A stretch of 15,774 bases of DNA from an uncultured Lachnospiraceae bacterium. Lineage in GTDB: Bacteria; Bacillota; Clostridia; Lachnospirales; Lachnospiraceae. The translations under genes and the position numbers were made by a program. Positions within the stretch are counted from its first letter, which is position 1. Every line of letters begins with the position of its first letter. The stretch lies in contig CAJUDH010000032.1 in assembly GCA_910584845.1 (NCBI GenBank), positions 1 through 15,774 of the forward strand, written 5' to 3'. The notes under the pieces are model-generated. The model was given only the letters and a program-made list of their open reading frames with translations, did no database searches and was not told the origin of the DNA. Of the stretch, positions 8,147 to 15,654 are shown one piece after another.

Positions 8147-8208
8147 ATAAAAAAATAAATATACATAATAATTGAAATGGATGTTTCAATTATTATGTAT
8201 AAATTTAT
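8147..8208 (-). terminator. Long AT-rich terminator-like hairpin
   Basis: A perfect 18-base-pair stem (8160-8177 with 8184-8201, six-base loop TGGATG) lies between the fused cytidylyltransferase/aminotransferase and the nonulosonate transferase. The stem can extend by six more pairs (8155-8160 with 8203-8208) around a two-base bulge. Read on the minus strand it is followed directly by ATTTATTTTTTTAT, so it has the form of an intrinsic terminator, although the stem is almost all A-T. It could stop or attenuate transcription and split the locus into two units. A TTGAAA in the stem on the minus strand could also serve as a -35 element. Confidence 0.6.
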
Positions 8209-8274
8209 ATTTAGAATATTTTGTAGCTCTCCCATATAGACAATTATGAAGCCTCATTCCAATAATAAGGCGAA

Positions 8275-10149
8275 TTATTTTTGATATTGCTTCACCACAC
8301 CCCTAAATTTATCCATAAAGTCTTTCATTATGCCCATAGGCGCGACATTAATTCGGAAATAAGGGTTATTCCCGCCTTCAAAGAGGCGGAACAAATATCC
8401 ATTTTCTTCCATGGCTTTTTTTATGGCAAAAGCATCACAATTTTCCACTCTCATGTAAATGAAATTTGTGTCTGATAAAAATGGGTAAATGCCATCTATT
8501 TTACACAGCTCTTTATAAAACCATTGTTTAACAGTGGCAATTTCCTTTTTTATTTTTTCATAATATTCTTCATCTTCTATAGCAACAGCTGCAACTCGCC
8601 GGGTAATGGAAGGAAGCCTAAGGAGTGGGAGATCCAGCCAAAGTGTTTTTAAGGCTTTTTTACTGGCAATGCCATATCCTAACCGCATACCGGCCAACCC
8701 ATAAAATTTAGAAAATGTCCTGGTAAACACTACATTATCATAGTGATTAATAAAATAATTTATGTCGATCTCATTATCCTCAAATCCATAATAGGCTTGA
8801 TCAACAAGGATCAAAGATCCTGGATTGCGTTTTATGACCAATTCTAAATCATTTGGGTAAATGAGGTTCCCTGACGGCATGGCTGGAGTTGTAATAATGA
8901 TTAACTTAGGGCAATAAGAAGATGCTTTGCTAAGAATATCATTTACATCATGGTAACATTTTTCTTTACCTTCCAGAAAATTATAAAAAATCTTTTTTCC
9001 AAATTTATAATCTACAACGCCAGGATAATAGCTCCAAAAAGGCTTTGGAAGTAATACTATATCATCTTCTGAAACCATAATATTCATAATGCTCTTTATC
9101 AGTTCCGATGCGCTGTTATGCAAATATAGATTTTCATATGGTATCTGAAATTTTTTAGAAATAACTTCGATTAAATCATCTCTTTTTTTAGAATCATATA
9201 AATATAGGTCTTCAGATGAGACATTTTTGAATACTTCTAAACATTTAGGAGACGGCCCCCAAAGGTTCTCATTAAAATGAAGCCTTCCTGTCTTATTCTC
9301 CGTTAAAACGCCGGCATACCTCGTTATCCCTTCATATTTCTGATATAAATTATTTTCCATAGTGGTTCGGAAAAAAGAGTAAAAGTTTGCATCAAATTCT
9401 TCACATTCTTTTAATGTGTCAAATTCATAGATAATGCCATCTTTCATTTTTTTTGCAGTAATAGGCAAGTCACTTAAATGTTTTATATGGAAATCATCAA
9501 TCAACATATTGCCTACATCAGGCTTATTGTAATCACACGTCAGCAATTCAATAAATTTTTTTGAAAAAGGGCGACTCCAGTAATTTGCACCTATGGTAAA
9601 ATATTGGCGATTCCCTCCTCTTGCAATTTTTGTGATATATCCACTTTCATCTTCCCATATGCAATACTCGTCGGCATATTCCTGGGTGTAATTGCATAAG
9701 TAAAAAGCTTCATATACATATTTTTCAAAAACATTTTCACTATAATAATTATCAGCACAACAAATATAAGAATTGCCAAGGTAATTTCTGGCTGCATAAA
9801 GGGAGGAAACATTGTTTTTGTGGTTGTATTCCTCATTAATTACGAGTTTTACGCCATATTTCTTTTCTAAATAAAAAAAGGCATCTGCCATATATCCGAC
9901 AATGACAATAATTTCTTTTATTCCTGCTTCTTGTAACTGCCGGATTTCCCTTTCAATAAGCACTTCTCCTTTAAGGACAAACAATCCCTTTGGTAAAACT
10001 TTGGAAAGCGGCAAACATCGTTTGGATTCCCCTGCAGCCATTATAATTGCATTATCTACTTTATATGGTTCCAGTTGCTGTAGTATTTGGGCAGAGGCAT
10101 TTCCTGATTTGTATGTAGAATACATTTCTTCAAATTCCGCTTTATTCAT
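8275..10149 (-). CDS. Fused CTP:phospho-alcohol cytidylyltransferase (LicC-like) and class I/II PLP aminotransferase (HisC/CobD-like)
   Basis: A 624-residue two-domain protein. Residues 33-260 are a nucleotidyltransferase of the LicC phosphocholine cytidylyltransferase type: IIMAAGESKRCLPLSKVLPK (35-54) is the nucleotide-binding loop with Lys54, followed by GIKEIIVIVGY (76-86). The preceding 30 residues, ending LEPYKVDN, look like a shortened version of the leader found in wHTH-LicC proteins. Residues about 275-620 are a fold-type I PLP enzyme of the HisC/CobD group: NENLWGPSP (293-301), DQAYYGF (450-456), TFSKFYGLAGMRLGYG (478-493) with the PLP lysine Lys481, and a substrate-carboxylate arginine in FRINVAP (598-604). 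A likely role is making an amino-alcohol phosphate (for example serinol phosphate from dihydroxyacetone phosphate, or ethanolamine phosphate by decarboxylation) and activating it as a CDP derivative. The substrate is inferred. AAAGGG lies 11 bases before the ATG. Confidence 0.85.
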   Translation of the reverse strand: MNKAEFEEMYSTYKSGNASAQILQQLEPYKVDNAIIMAAGESKRCLPLSKVLPKGLFVLKGEVLIEREIRQLQEAGIKEIIVIVGYMADAFFYLEKKYGVKLVINEEYNHKNNVSSLYAARNYLGNSYICCADNYYSENVFEKYVYEAFYLCNYTQEYADEYCIWEDESGYITKIARGGNRQYFTIGANYWSRPFSKKFIELLTCDYNKPDVGNMLIDDFHIKHLSDLPITAKKMKDGIIYEFDTLKECEEFDANFYSFFRTTMENNLYQKYEGITRYAGVLTENKTGRLHFNENLWGPSPKCLEVFKNVSSEDLYLYDSKKRDDLIEVISKKFQIPYENLYLHNSASELIKSIMNIMVSEDDIVLLPKPFWSYYPGVVDYKFGKKIFYNFLEGKEKCYHDVNDILSKASSYCPKLIIITTPAMPSGNLIYPNDLELVIKRNPGSLILVDQAYYGFEDNEIDINYFINHYDNVVFTRTFSKFYGLAGMRLGYGIASKKALKTLWLDLPLLRLPSITRRVAAVAIEDEEYYEKIKKEIATVKQWFYKELCKIDGIYPFLSDTNFIYMRVENCDAFAIKKAMEENGYLFRLFEGGNNPYFRINVAPMGIMKDFMDKFRGVVKQYQK

Positions 10150-10211
10150 AAATGTGAAGGCCCTTTCGATTTAATTATATTTTGTCTTTTTACCATGCGG
10201 TTTGTTCGCCC

Positions 10212-10634
10212 TTAATTTTCCCAATAGGTCAAAATAATACGCCGTTCCCGTATGGGATCAAATTCTACAAGAAAAACTTCCTGCCATTTTCCAATTTGCA
10301 TTTTACCATTTTCAATGGGAATATTCGTACTAACATCAAAAAATAATTGCCTCATATGCGCAAAACCGTTAATCCTTTCATTAACAGGAACATCCCTTAT
10401 TTCGATTCTGTCATGAAGCCAGTGGCCGTCGACCGGAAAAATCTGATCAAAATAATTATTTACATCTGCCAGTAAAAGTAGTTCCCCCTCCATAATTTTA
10501 ATAGCACAAGTGGTATGTGCTACAAACACATTTAAAATTCCATTTCCTTTTTGATCCTTTATAAAATCTTGGATATAGTTTCCCAGTGAAGTGAATTGTT
10601 TTTCAGTTAAAATGCTTAATTCTTTTCTTTTCAT
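10212..10634 (-). CDS. YjbQ/UPF0047 family protein
   Basis: A 140-residue protein of the YjbQ (UPF0047, secondary thiamine-phosphate synthase) family, whose normal length is about 130-140. Family signatures are VAHTTCAIKI (38-47, His40), GFAHMRQLF (90-98, His93), the IPIENGKMQIGKWQEVFLVE segment (105-124), and a final EFDPIRERRIIL stretch equivalent to the EFDGPRxRRV ending. The usual NEN after the HT motif is replaced by MEGE, so the active site may be modified. Family members can condense thiamine precursors weakly in vitro, but their true role is unsettled. Here the gene lies directly upstream of the fused cytidylyltransferase/aminotransferase (62-base gap), which suggests a job in that pathway and not in thiamine synthesis. 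The ATG at 10634 has a near-perfect AGGAGG six bases upstream. It is first after the IS110 remnant. Confidence 0.85.
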   Translation of the reverse strand: MKRKELSILTEKQFTSLGNYIQDFIKDQKGNGILNVFVAHTTCAIKIMEGELLLLADVNNYFDQIFPVDGHWLHDRIEIRDVPVNERINGFAHMRQLFFDVSTNIPIENGKMQIGKWQEVFLVEFDPIRERRIILTYWEN

Positions 10635-10683
10635 AGTTTCCTCCTACTACAATATATTTATGGTTAATATTCCTAACATCTAA

Positions 10684-11080
10684 CTTCCGGAATATCCGGT
10701 TACTATGGCAACAAAGGGGGCAGGCCTGTCTCCAGGCTGCCAGCTCTTGGTTGAAATCGGAGATATGGCGCGTTTTACCCACAAGGGTGCCATTACAGTA
10801 TTTGTCGAAACAGGTTCTGGTGTAAATGATTTCCGAGAATTATTTACAGAAAAGCGTACATTCTTCTAAACACGGTTCGCCAGTGTTACGGAAAGCCCGG
10901 TTTCAGGCCATGGATGTACGGATCAAGATAAACCGTATGATGCGGTATATCTGTTTATAGACAGGAAACGCGCACAAGGCAAGCCATATTACGTCTACAT
11001 GGCCGCTGGTGACAGTAAGTTTTTGTGTTTACTATGGAAGGGTGAAGGAATACCTTGCCACTCTTTCCATGTCAAACTAA
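10684..11080 (+). pseudogene. IS110-family transposase, C-terminal remnant with frameshifts
   Basis: This is the only plus-strand coding trace in the locus. Translation in successive frames gives the C-terminal third of an IS110-type transposase. It starts PEYPVTMATKGAG, then IGDMARFTHKGAITVF, GVN; the frame shifts to SENYLQKSVHSSKHGSP and LRKARFQAMDV; it shifts again to DAVYLFIDRKRAQGKPYYVY and MAAGDSKFL; and a third shift gives VYYGRVKEYLATLS, ending at a TAA at 11078-11080. These match the order of conserved blocks in the Transposase_20 domain (IGD...RF...GA, GSP-LRK, KRAQGKPYYVYMTAG, YYGRVKE). The N-terminal DEDD catalytic domain is missing, so the element is dead. It lies between the SDR and yjbQ genes without breaking either, in a 535-base gap with no other gene. 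Confidence 0.85.
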
Positions 11081-11169
11081 CTACCTCATATCTTTCTTTC
11101 AGACTGGCATACTCTGGCGGCCTTATTTGGATGCACCATTTTCAACCCTTATAAAATTTTCAAAGTTAT

Positions 11170-11826
11170 TTAAAATTTAGCTTGACTTTTTTGCAGGCTA
11201 TTCCTTTTACCTCCTAATATATCTTTTATATTTTTTACATTTACATCAATATTTTCCCCATAGGGAAATTCACCTTCTATGGCCATTTCCACTACTTCTG
11301 CAAAGTCTATGGGATTTAAAAGGGTTGTCTGATCCTCATCTGGAAATAAACGGTTGCGCATTTTGGTACTCGAGCGTCCAGGAGAAATACAGATAGCTTT
11401 AATCCCTTCCATTGCCCAACATTTAGTGGCCATAATTACTGCAGCTTTGGTAGCACAATAGGAACTCCATCCATTACCGTGTGGTGAACTTCCTGCAGAA
11501 GAACCGATATTAATAATCAATGCTTCCGGATTATGTTTCAATGTTTCCATCGCACATAAAAAAACCCCTGTTAAGTTTGTGTTGATGGAAGCTTCCTCAT
11601 TGTCGGAACTATCCTCCTGAAGTATGACAGGATTGATATATCCTGCATTATTAATTAACACATCAACTTGGTTTGATTTAAAAAAATTATCTATGGACAT
11701 GAAATCCAACACATTCAACTCATTTTTTCCAGGATTTGTTATTTTATATTTTGTATTTTTGGATAAATGGTTTTTTATTGCTATAGCTATATCCCCTTTT
11801 CCGCCAGTTATAACAATGTTTTTCAT
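11170..11826 (-). CDS. Short-chain dehydrogenase/reductase (SDR)
   Basis: A 218-residue classical-type NAD(P)-dependent oxidoreductase, a little short for the roughly 250-residue family. The cofactor loop is ITGGKGDIA (6-14), a variant of TGxxxGxG. NNAG is at 59-62, and the catalytic set is Ser110 (NIGSSAG), Tyr123 and Lys127 (SSYCATKAA), followed by the SPGRSST segment (148-154). No membrane part is seen. It lies 27 bases downstream of the TagF-like gene and was probably separated from yjbQ by the IS110 insertion. Context suggests it reduces or oxidises a small carbonyl or polyol precursor for the phosphate-linked decoration, or a sugar intermediate. The substrate cannot be deduced. The ATG at 11826 has GGGGAA upstream. 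Confidence 0.85.
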   Translation of the reverse strand: MKNIVITGGKGDIAIAIKNHLSKNTKYKITNPGKNELNVLDFMSIDNFFKSNQVDVLINNAGYINPVILQEDSSDNEEASINTNLTGVFLCAMETLKHNPEALIINIGSSAGSSPHGNGWSSYCATKAAVIMATKCWAMEGIKAICISPGRSSTKMRNRLFPDEDQTTLLNPIDFAEVVEMAIEGEFPYGENIDVNVKNIKDILGGKRNSLQKSQAKF

Positions 11827-11853
11827 AAATTCCCCGCTTCCTATTACTTATTA

Positions 11854-13035
11854 TTAATTTTGTTTTATGTGTTTACAAATCAGTTTTACCAGCTGCTTTG
11901 TAGCTGTCCCGGTTTCAAAACTTCCGGATTCATTGTGATGATATTTCAACTGTTCTAAATAGATTTTTTCATCAAAGTTTATAATATTTTGGATTAATTC
12001 ATTGCTATTATGGGCAATCGGGTAGGGCCATTTTTCAATAGGGATATAGAACCCTCTTGAGCGGCTATATTCTTCTATATCGTCCGATAAAATAAAACAA
12101 GGACGGCCTGTTAAAGAGAAATCCCACATTAAAGAAGAGTAGTCAGATATAACAATATCTGCCACATATAGTAATTCTTGCATATCGGGATAACTGCTAA
12201 AATTTATGACACAATTACAAGTTGTTTCTTGTCGAATGTTTTTTAGTTTAGGATGAAATCGTTGAGCTAAAATCCAATCTCCTCCCCATCTTTTCTCTAA
12301 TGCTGACAAGATAGCTTCATAAGTAAGGTCTGTGCTGGCAGCGGTTCGGTTTAACAAAACTTTATTATCCTTATTCCGAAAAGTTGGTGCATATAAAGCA
12401 ATTTTTTTATTGCTTTGTATGCCATAAAAAGAATAAACTTTTTGTTTTATATTTAATCCTTTTTGAAACATCATATCATTTCTTGGTGATCCGATATTTA
12501 AGCATTTATCTCTAGGGAATAATAGGGCTTTACATTCCTTTTTAGTAAAAATATCGCAGGAAGATAGAATATAATGGGTCTTATTTGCGCTTATCCTCAT
12601 ATCATATGAAAATAAAAGGTTATGGCTTGTATCAATACCTGTTTTCTTATACGGTCCTCCTCCATGCCATGTGTTTATAACCAGCTGATTTTTGCGTAAA
12701 GGAAGATATGATATTCCACCGACATTGGTCACTAAAACATGGCTAGTTAATAGATAATAAAAAGTAAAGATTGTTTTGGGGCCAGGAATTATGATTTTAG
12801 TATCTGAATGGCGAATCTCTTTTTTATTTTTTAATGGAAACACAATTTCAAACTTATTCGGATGGCGTTTTATTAGATATTCACATATATACTTTAAATT
12901 ATCCCCATAAGAGTAAGACAAATCATTAATCAAAGAAATTCGGTTTTTTTTAATCGGAAATATCCACATAACATGTAATACGAAGTTCAGTAAAAATTTA
13001 ATAATTAACCGTAAAACTTCATTAATCTCTTCCAT
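11854..13035 (-). CDS. TagB/TagF-like CDP-polyol (glycerol) phosphotransferase
   Basis: A 393-residue protein of the CDP-glycerol glycerophosphotransferase family (teichoic acid TagB/TagF type), GT-B fold. Conserved blocks in order are TWHGGGPYKKTG (122-133), with His124 in the position of the catalytic HGT motif; GSPRND (182-187); YAPTFR (215-220); RFHP (259-262); YPDMQELLYVADIVISDYSS (282-301), the family's strongest signature; and YSRSRGFYI (323-331). A hydrophobic amphipathic N-terminal segment (about 8-30) may bind the membrane. Family members move a polyol-phosphate from a CDP-polyol to a lipid-linked acceptor. No TagD-type CDP-glycerol synthase is in the window. The only cytidylyltransferases are the nonulosonate enzyme and the fused LicC-like enzyme, so the donor may be the latter's CDP-amino-alcohol. 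The ATG at 13035 has AGGAG nine bases upstream. Confidence 0.88.
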   Translation of the reverse strand: MEEINEVLRLIIKFLLNFVLHVMWIFPIKKNRISLINDLSYSYGDNLKYICEYLIKRHPNKFEIVFPLKNKKEIRHSDTKIIIPGPKTIFTFYYLLTSHVLVTNVGGISYLPLRKNQLVINTWHGGGPYKKTGIDTSHNLLFSYDMRISANKTHYILSSCDIFTKKECKALLFPRDKCLNIGSPRNDMMFQKGLNIKQKVYSFYGIQSNKKIALYAPTFRNKDNKVLLNRTAASTDLTYEAILSALEKRWGGDWILAQRFHPKLKNIRQETTCNCVINFSSYPDMQELLYVADIVISDYSSLMWDFSLTGRPCFILSDDIEEYSRSRGFYIPIEKWPYPIAHNSNELIQNIINFDEKIYLEQLKYHHNESGSFETGTATKQLVKLICKHIKQN

Positions 13036-13062
13036 GGTAGCTTCTCCTAAAATTGTGCAATG

Positions 13063-14208
13063 TTAAGGTGACTGATATTGGAAATCCATTAATGATAGTG
13101 CTAAAGAAAGTTGCCGTTCAAAAGCCTCTTTACTAAAAAGATTTTCAAAAAGAGAGTATGCATGTTTACTTAAATCATTGATGTTTTTTTCTGACATAGC
13201 TTCAAAGATATTTTGATTTTCTACAATATTAATACCTGCATCATATTCCTTAATTAAGTTCCAAGTATCTCCCTTTATATTATTGATGATAGGGAGTCCA
13301 AGTTGAAAATAGCTTACCGATTTCATAGTTAATCCTACTTCTACAGTACTTTTCATCATGTTAATCCCCCAATGACATTTTGCTGCTATTCGGGAAATTT
13401 TTTCGGCATCATAAATATATCCATAAAAGTTATATGGGATATTGGAAGATGCTAAAAATTGTAGTAATTCGTGTCGTTTTTCCCCATCACCAACAATGTG
13501 TATTATTATTTTTCGACATTTTTTAATTTCATTTAGAAATCGGATAATTCCGTCCATATCAATAATATTATTTATGGAACCCAAATAAAAGAATTTTATA
13601 ACATCTTGTGTGTTCTTTTCTACAAACTGATATTTATATTTAGTTTCATTTTCTTGGGCCCAGTAGACAGTCTGATATGGAAAATTTTTAGAGCAGAGAT
13701 TTAATTTTTTTTGGTATAAATCACATTCTGTTATTATCAGATCCGCATACTTCAAATTTTGATCCCTTAATTGTTTCCATAAAAGAAATGGCCCCCAATT
13801 TTTTATTTTGCCGCAAGGTAACGACTCTGGCCATAAGTCAACAATATCTATAATAAATGGGATACTATATTTTTTTTTGAACCTAGCCGCGAAGAAAGCC
13901 AAAGAGTTAGCAGGAACCATTACATAAACCAATTCTGGCGAGTAAATTGATGCGAATGATAAGGCTTTTCTTGAAAATTCAAAATGGGAAAATAATCGCA
14001 TAAAGGATAAATTTTTCTTATATGCTTTGGTTTTGACTAAAAGTATCTTTTCTGGCAAATCTTTTCGATAATATTTCCCACGATGTATAAAGTCTGTGCT
14101 GATAATTAAAACCGTTTTTCCATAATTTTCGAAATACTTTTGTATACATTTTGCACGAGGCTCATTGGATGCAAAACATGTTATTATGACAATATCTACA
14201 TGTTTCAT
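13063..14208 (-). CDS. GT4-like glycosyltransferase
   Basis: A 381-residue cytoplasmic GT-B glycosyltransferase. The first Rossmann strand (HVDIVIITCF) starts at the N-terminus. FIIDIVDLWPES (about 118-129) follows, then FYLGS (207-211), HIVGDGEKR (237-245), and a C-terminal donor-binding block MKSVSYFQLGLPIINN (295-310) that corresponds to the K-x-x-x-Y-x-x-x-G-L-P motif of GT4 enzymes. It would add the second sugar to the lipid-linked primer. Donor and acceptor are unknown. The reading frame extends upstream to a TTG at 14235, but the ATG at 14208 is preferred. It puts the first strand right at the N-terminus, has GGAG (within the end of the preceding gene) about 12 bases upstream, and leaves a four-base gap after the priming transferase stop. 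An ATG at 14226 is also possible. The gene is AT-rich, in contrast with its upstream neighbour. Confidence 0.85.
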   Translation of the reverse strand: MKHVDIVIITCFASNEPRAKCIQKYFENYGKTVLIISTDFIHRGKYYRKDLPEKILLVKTKAYKKNLSFMRLFSHFEFSRKALSFASIYSPELVYVMVPANSLAFFAARFKKKYSIPFIIDIVDLWPESLPCGKIKNWGPFLLWKQLRDQNLKYADLIITECDLYQKKLNLCSKNFPYQTVYWAQENETKYKYQFVEKNTQDVIKFFYLGSINNIIDMDGIIRFLNEIKKCRKIIIHIVGDGEKRHELLQFLASSNIPYNFYGYIYDAEKISRIAAKCHWGINMMKSTVEVGLTMKSVSYFQLGLPIINNIKGDTWNLIKEYDAGINIVENQNIFEAMSEKNINDLSKHAYSLFENLFSKEAFERQLSLALSLMDFQYQSP

Positions 14209-14212
14209 ATAG

Positions 14213-15586
14213 TTATTTTTCTCCATTGTTTTCAAATGCTGCAGTTATTTGCCCTGCGGCAACCCCTTCCGTACTCTCCCTCATAAACAGGATCTTTACC
14301 GTCTGAACCATCAATTTGAGGTCCAGCATCAGAGAATAATTCTGTATGTAGTGCAAGTCCAGCTTCAGCTTGTCATAAGGCGTAGTATTGTACTTCCCGA
14401 AAATCTGGGCGTATCCTGTAAGGCCCGCCTTCACCCGAAGGCGGTAGCGGAATTCCGGCATTTCACTCTCGTACTGCCTGGCAATTTCCGGCCGTTCCGG
14501 CCGTGGCCCCACAATGCTCATATCCCCTTTCAGGATATTGAAGAGCTGAGGCAGTTCGTCCAGCCTTACTTTACGGATGAAGCTTCCCACAGGTGTAACA
14601 CGGCTGTCCCCATTGCTGGCCAGGCGCGCCACACCATCCTTTTCCGCATCAACGCGCATGCTCCGGAACTTGTATACGTAAAATTCCTGCCCATGGATAG
14701 TCAGCCTTTTTTGCTTGTACAGGACGGGCCCGCCGTCCTGTAGCTTCACGGCTACTGCCGTCGCCAATATTAAAGGCAATGAAACCAGACAGGCAGCCCC
14801 GGCAAAGGCAATATCCATAGACCTTTTAAACAAAGCCTGTTCTATGGACATTTGGCCGTTCCTGGCCATAATCAGCGGAGTATCAAACAGGTTGATGTCC
14901 TCTGCGCTCCTCACCAGGATGTCGGAAATCTTTGGCGTCATGTATACCCGCTTGTTTTCACTATAGCAGTGTTTTAATATCTGGTTACGTATGGCAGACG
15001 GCACGTCGCAGATTACCACTGCCTCATACCCCCGGGCCATTTGCCGGATCGCTTCCAGCCCTGCATCCACGTGTACCATCTTTTGGATCCGGTAACGGTC
15101 CTTGCGGCAGTTCATTTTGTCCATAAGTGCCAGGGATGGCCGGTTGCCATATACCAAAAGCATTTGGCGTGGGGGGAAAAGCTTCTCAAAAAGCCGGTTA
15201 GCCAGAAAAGCCCACAAGCAGGCGGCTACTGCCTGTGCAGCAAGCATTACCAGGAAAGGGATCGGGTTTAGGAACCTTTTTGCCAATAGGGCTATCTGTA
15301 AATAGGTAAACGCGTTGACTAGGGCAACGGAGAGCATCTGGGAGTAAAGGACGTTCCCCCGCTCCAGGTAGCCGACTTTAAGCCCACCGTACATCCGGGA
15401 AAAAAATAGCAGCATCAGGCCGTATACCGCAGCCATAAGCCAGTCGCCTTTGCGGAAAAAAGGTGTGCCGGCTGCCTGGGAGAAATAGCCGTTCCAGGCC
15501 ACCCAGTAAACCCCTATTTCCGCAGCCAAAATGGCCGCGGCGGTAAAAAAGCGGATAGGCCGCTTGTATTGTTCATAATTTTTCAT
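14213..15586 (-). CDS. Polyprenyl-phosphate sugar-1-phosphate transferase (priming glycosyltransferase, WbaP/WcaJ type)
   Basis: A 457-residue membrane enzyme that starts the repeat unit by moving a sugar-1-phosphate from a UDP-sugar to undecaprenyl phosphate. The N-terminal third has four to five hydrophobic segments, a degenerate Rossmann-like CoA-binding domain follows (about 140-230), and the last 210 residues are the bacterial sugar transferase domain. That domain contains a membrane re-entrant segment (about 257-278), LYKQKR, YKFRSM (305-310), the catalytic Asp-Glu dyad in VRLDELPQ (343-344), GDMSIVGPRPERPE (354-367) and AGLTGYAQ (387-394). A TTG at 15592 could start the frame, but the ATG at 15586 is preferred because AAGGGGG lies ten bases upstream. 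It is the first gene after the structured leader and is much richer in GC (about 60% in a sampled stretch) than the AT-rich genes that follow. The sugar cannot be assigned. Confidence 0.93.
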   Translation of the reverse strand: MKNYEQYKRPIRFFTAAAILAAEIGVYWVAWNGYFSQAAGTPFFRKGDWLMAAVYGLMLLFFSRMYGGLKVGYLERGNVLYSQMLSVALVNAFTYLQIALLAKRFLNPIPFLVMLAAQAVAACLWAFLANRLFEKLFPPRQMLLVYGNRPSLALMDKMNCRKDRYRIQKMVHVDAGLEAIRQMARGYEAVVICDVPSAIRNQILKHCYSENKRVYMTPKISDILVRSAEDINLFDTPLIMARNGQMSIEQALFKRSMDIAFAGAACLVSLPLILATAVAVKLQDGGPVLYKQKRLTIHGQEFYVYKFRSMRVDAEKDGVARLASNGDSRVTPVGSFIRKVRLDELPQLFNILKGDMSIVGPRPERPEIARQYESEMPEFRYRLRVKAGLTGYAQIFGKYNTTPYDKLKLDLHYIQNYSLMLDLKLMVQTVKILFMRESTEGVAAGQITAAFENNGEK

Positions 15587-15605
15587 TGGCAATTAACCCC
15601 CTTTT

Positions 15606-15628
15606 CGCCACAGGACTTATAGGTGGCG
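15606..15628 (-). promoter_or_regulatory. Leader hairpin 3, just before the priming transferase ribosome binding site
   Basis: A six-base-pair G-C-rich stem (CGCCAC 15606-15611 with GTGGCG 15623-15628) with an 11-base loop. On the minus strand it ends two to four bases before the AAAAGGGGG ribosome binding site, so folding could influence access by ribosomes. No U-tract follows, so it is not an intrinsic terminator. Confidence 0.35.
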
Positions 15629-15654
15629 GAACTTCCGGGGCGGATGGGGTTATA

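Noticed and set aside
10640..11165. Intact IS110 element with its bridge RNA
   Set aside because: The N-terminal catalytic domain is missing and there are at least three frameshifts. No element ends or bridge RNA could be recognised.
14249..14743. Long plus-strand open frame (164 codons) opposite the priming transferase
   Set aside because: It lies entirely inside a gene with full family motifs on the minus strand and has low-complexity, non-domain translation. It is a shadow of GC-rich coding sequence.
15587..15592. TTG start for the priming transferase two codons upstream
   Set aside because: The ATG at 15586 has a better-placed purine-rich ribosome binding site. The difference is only two residues.
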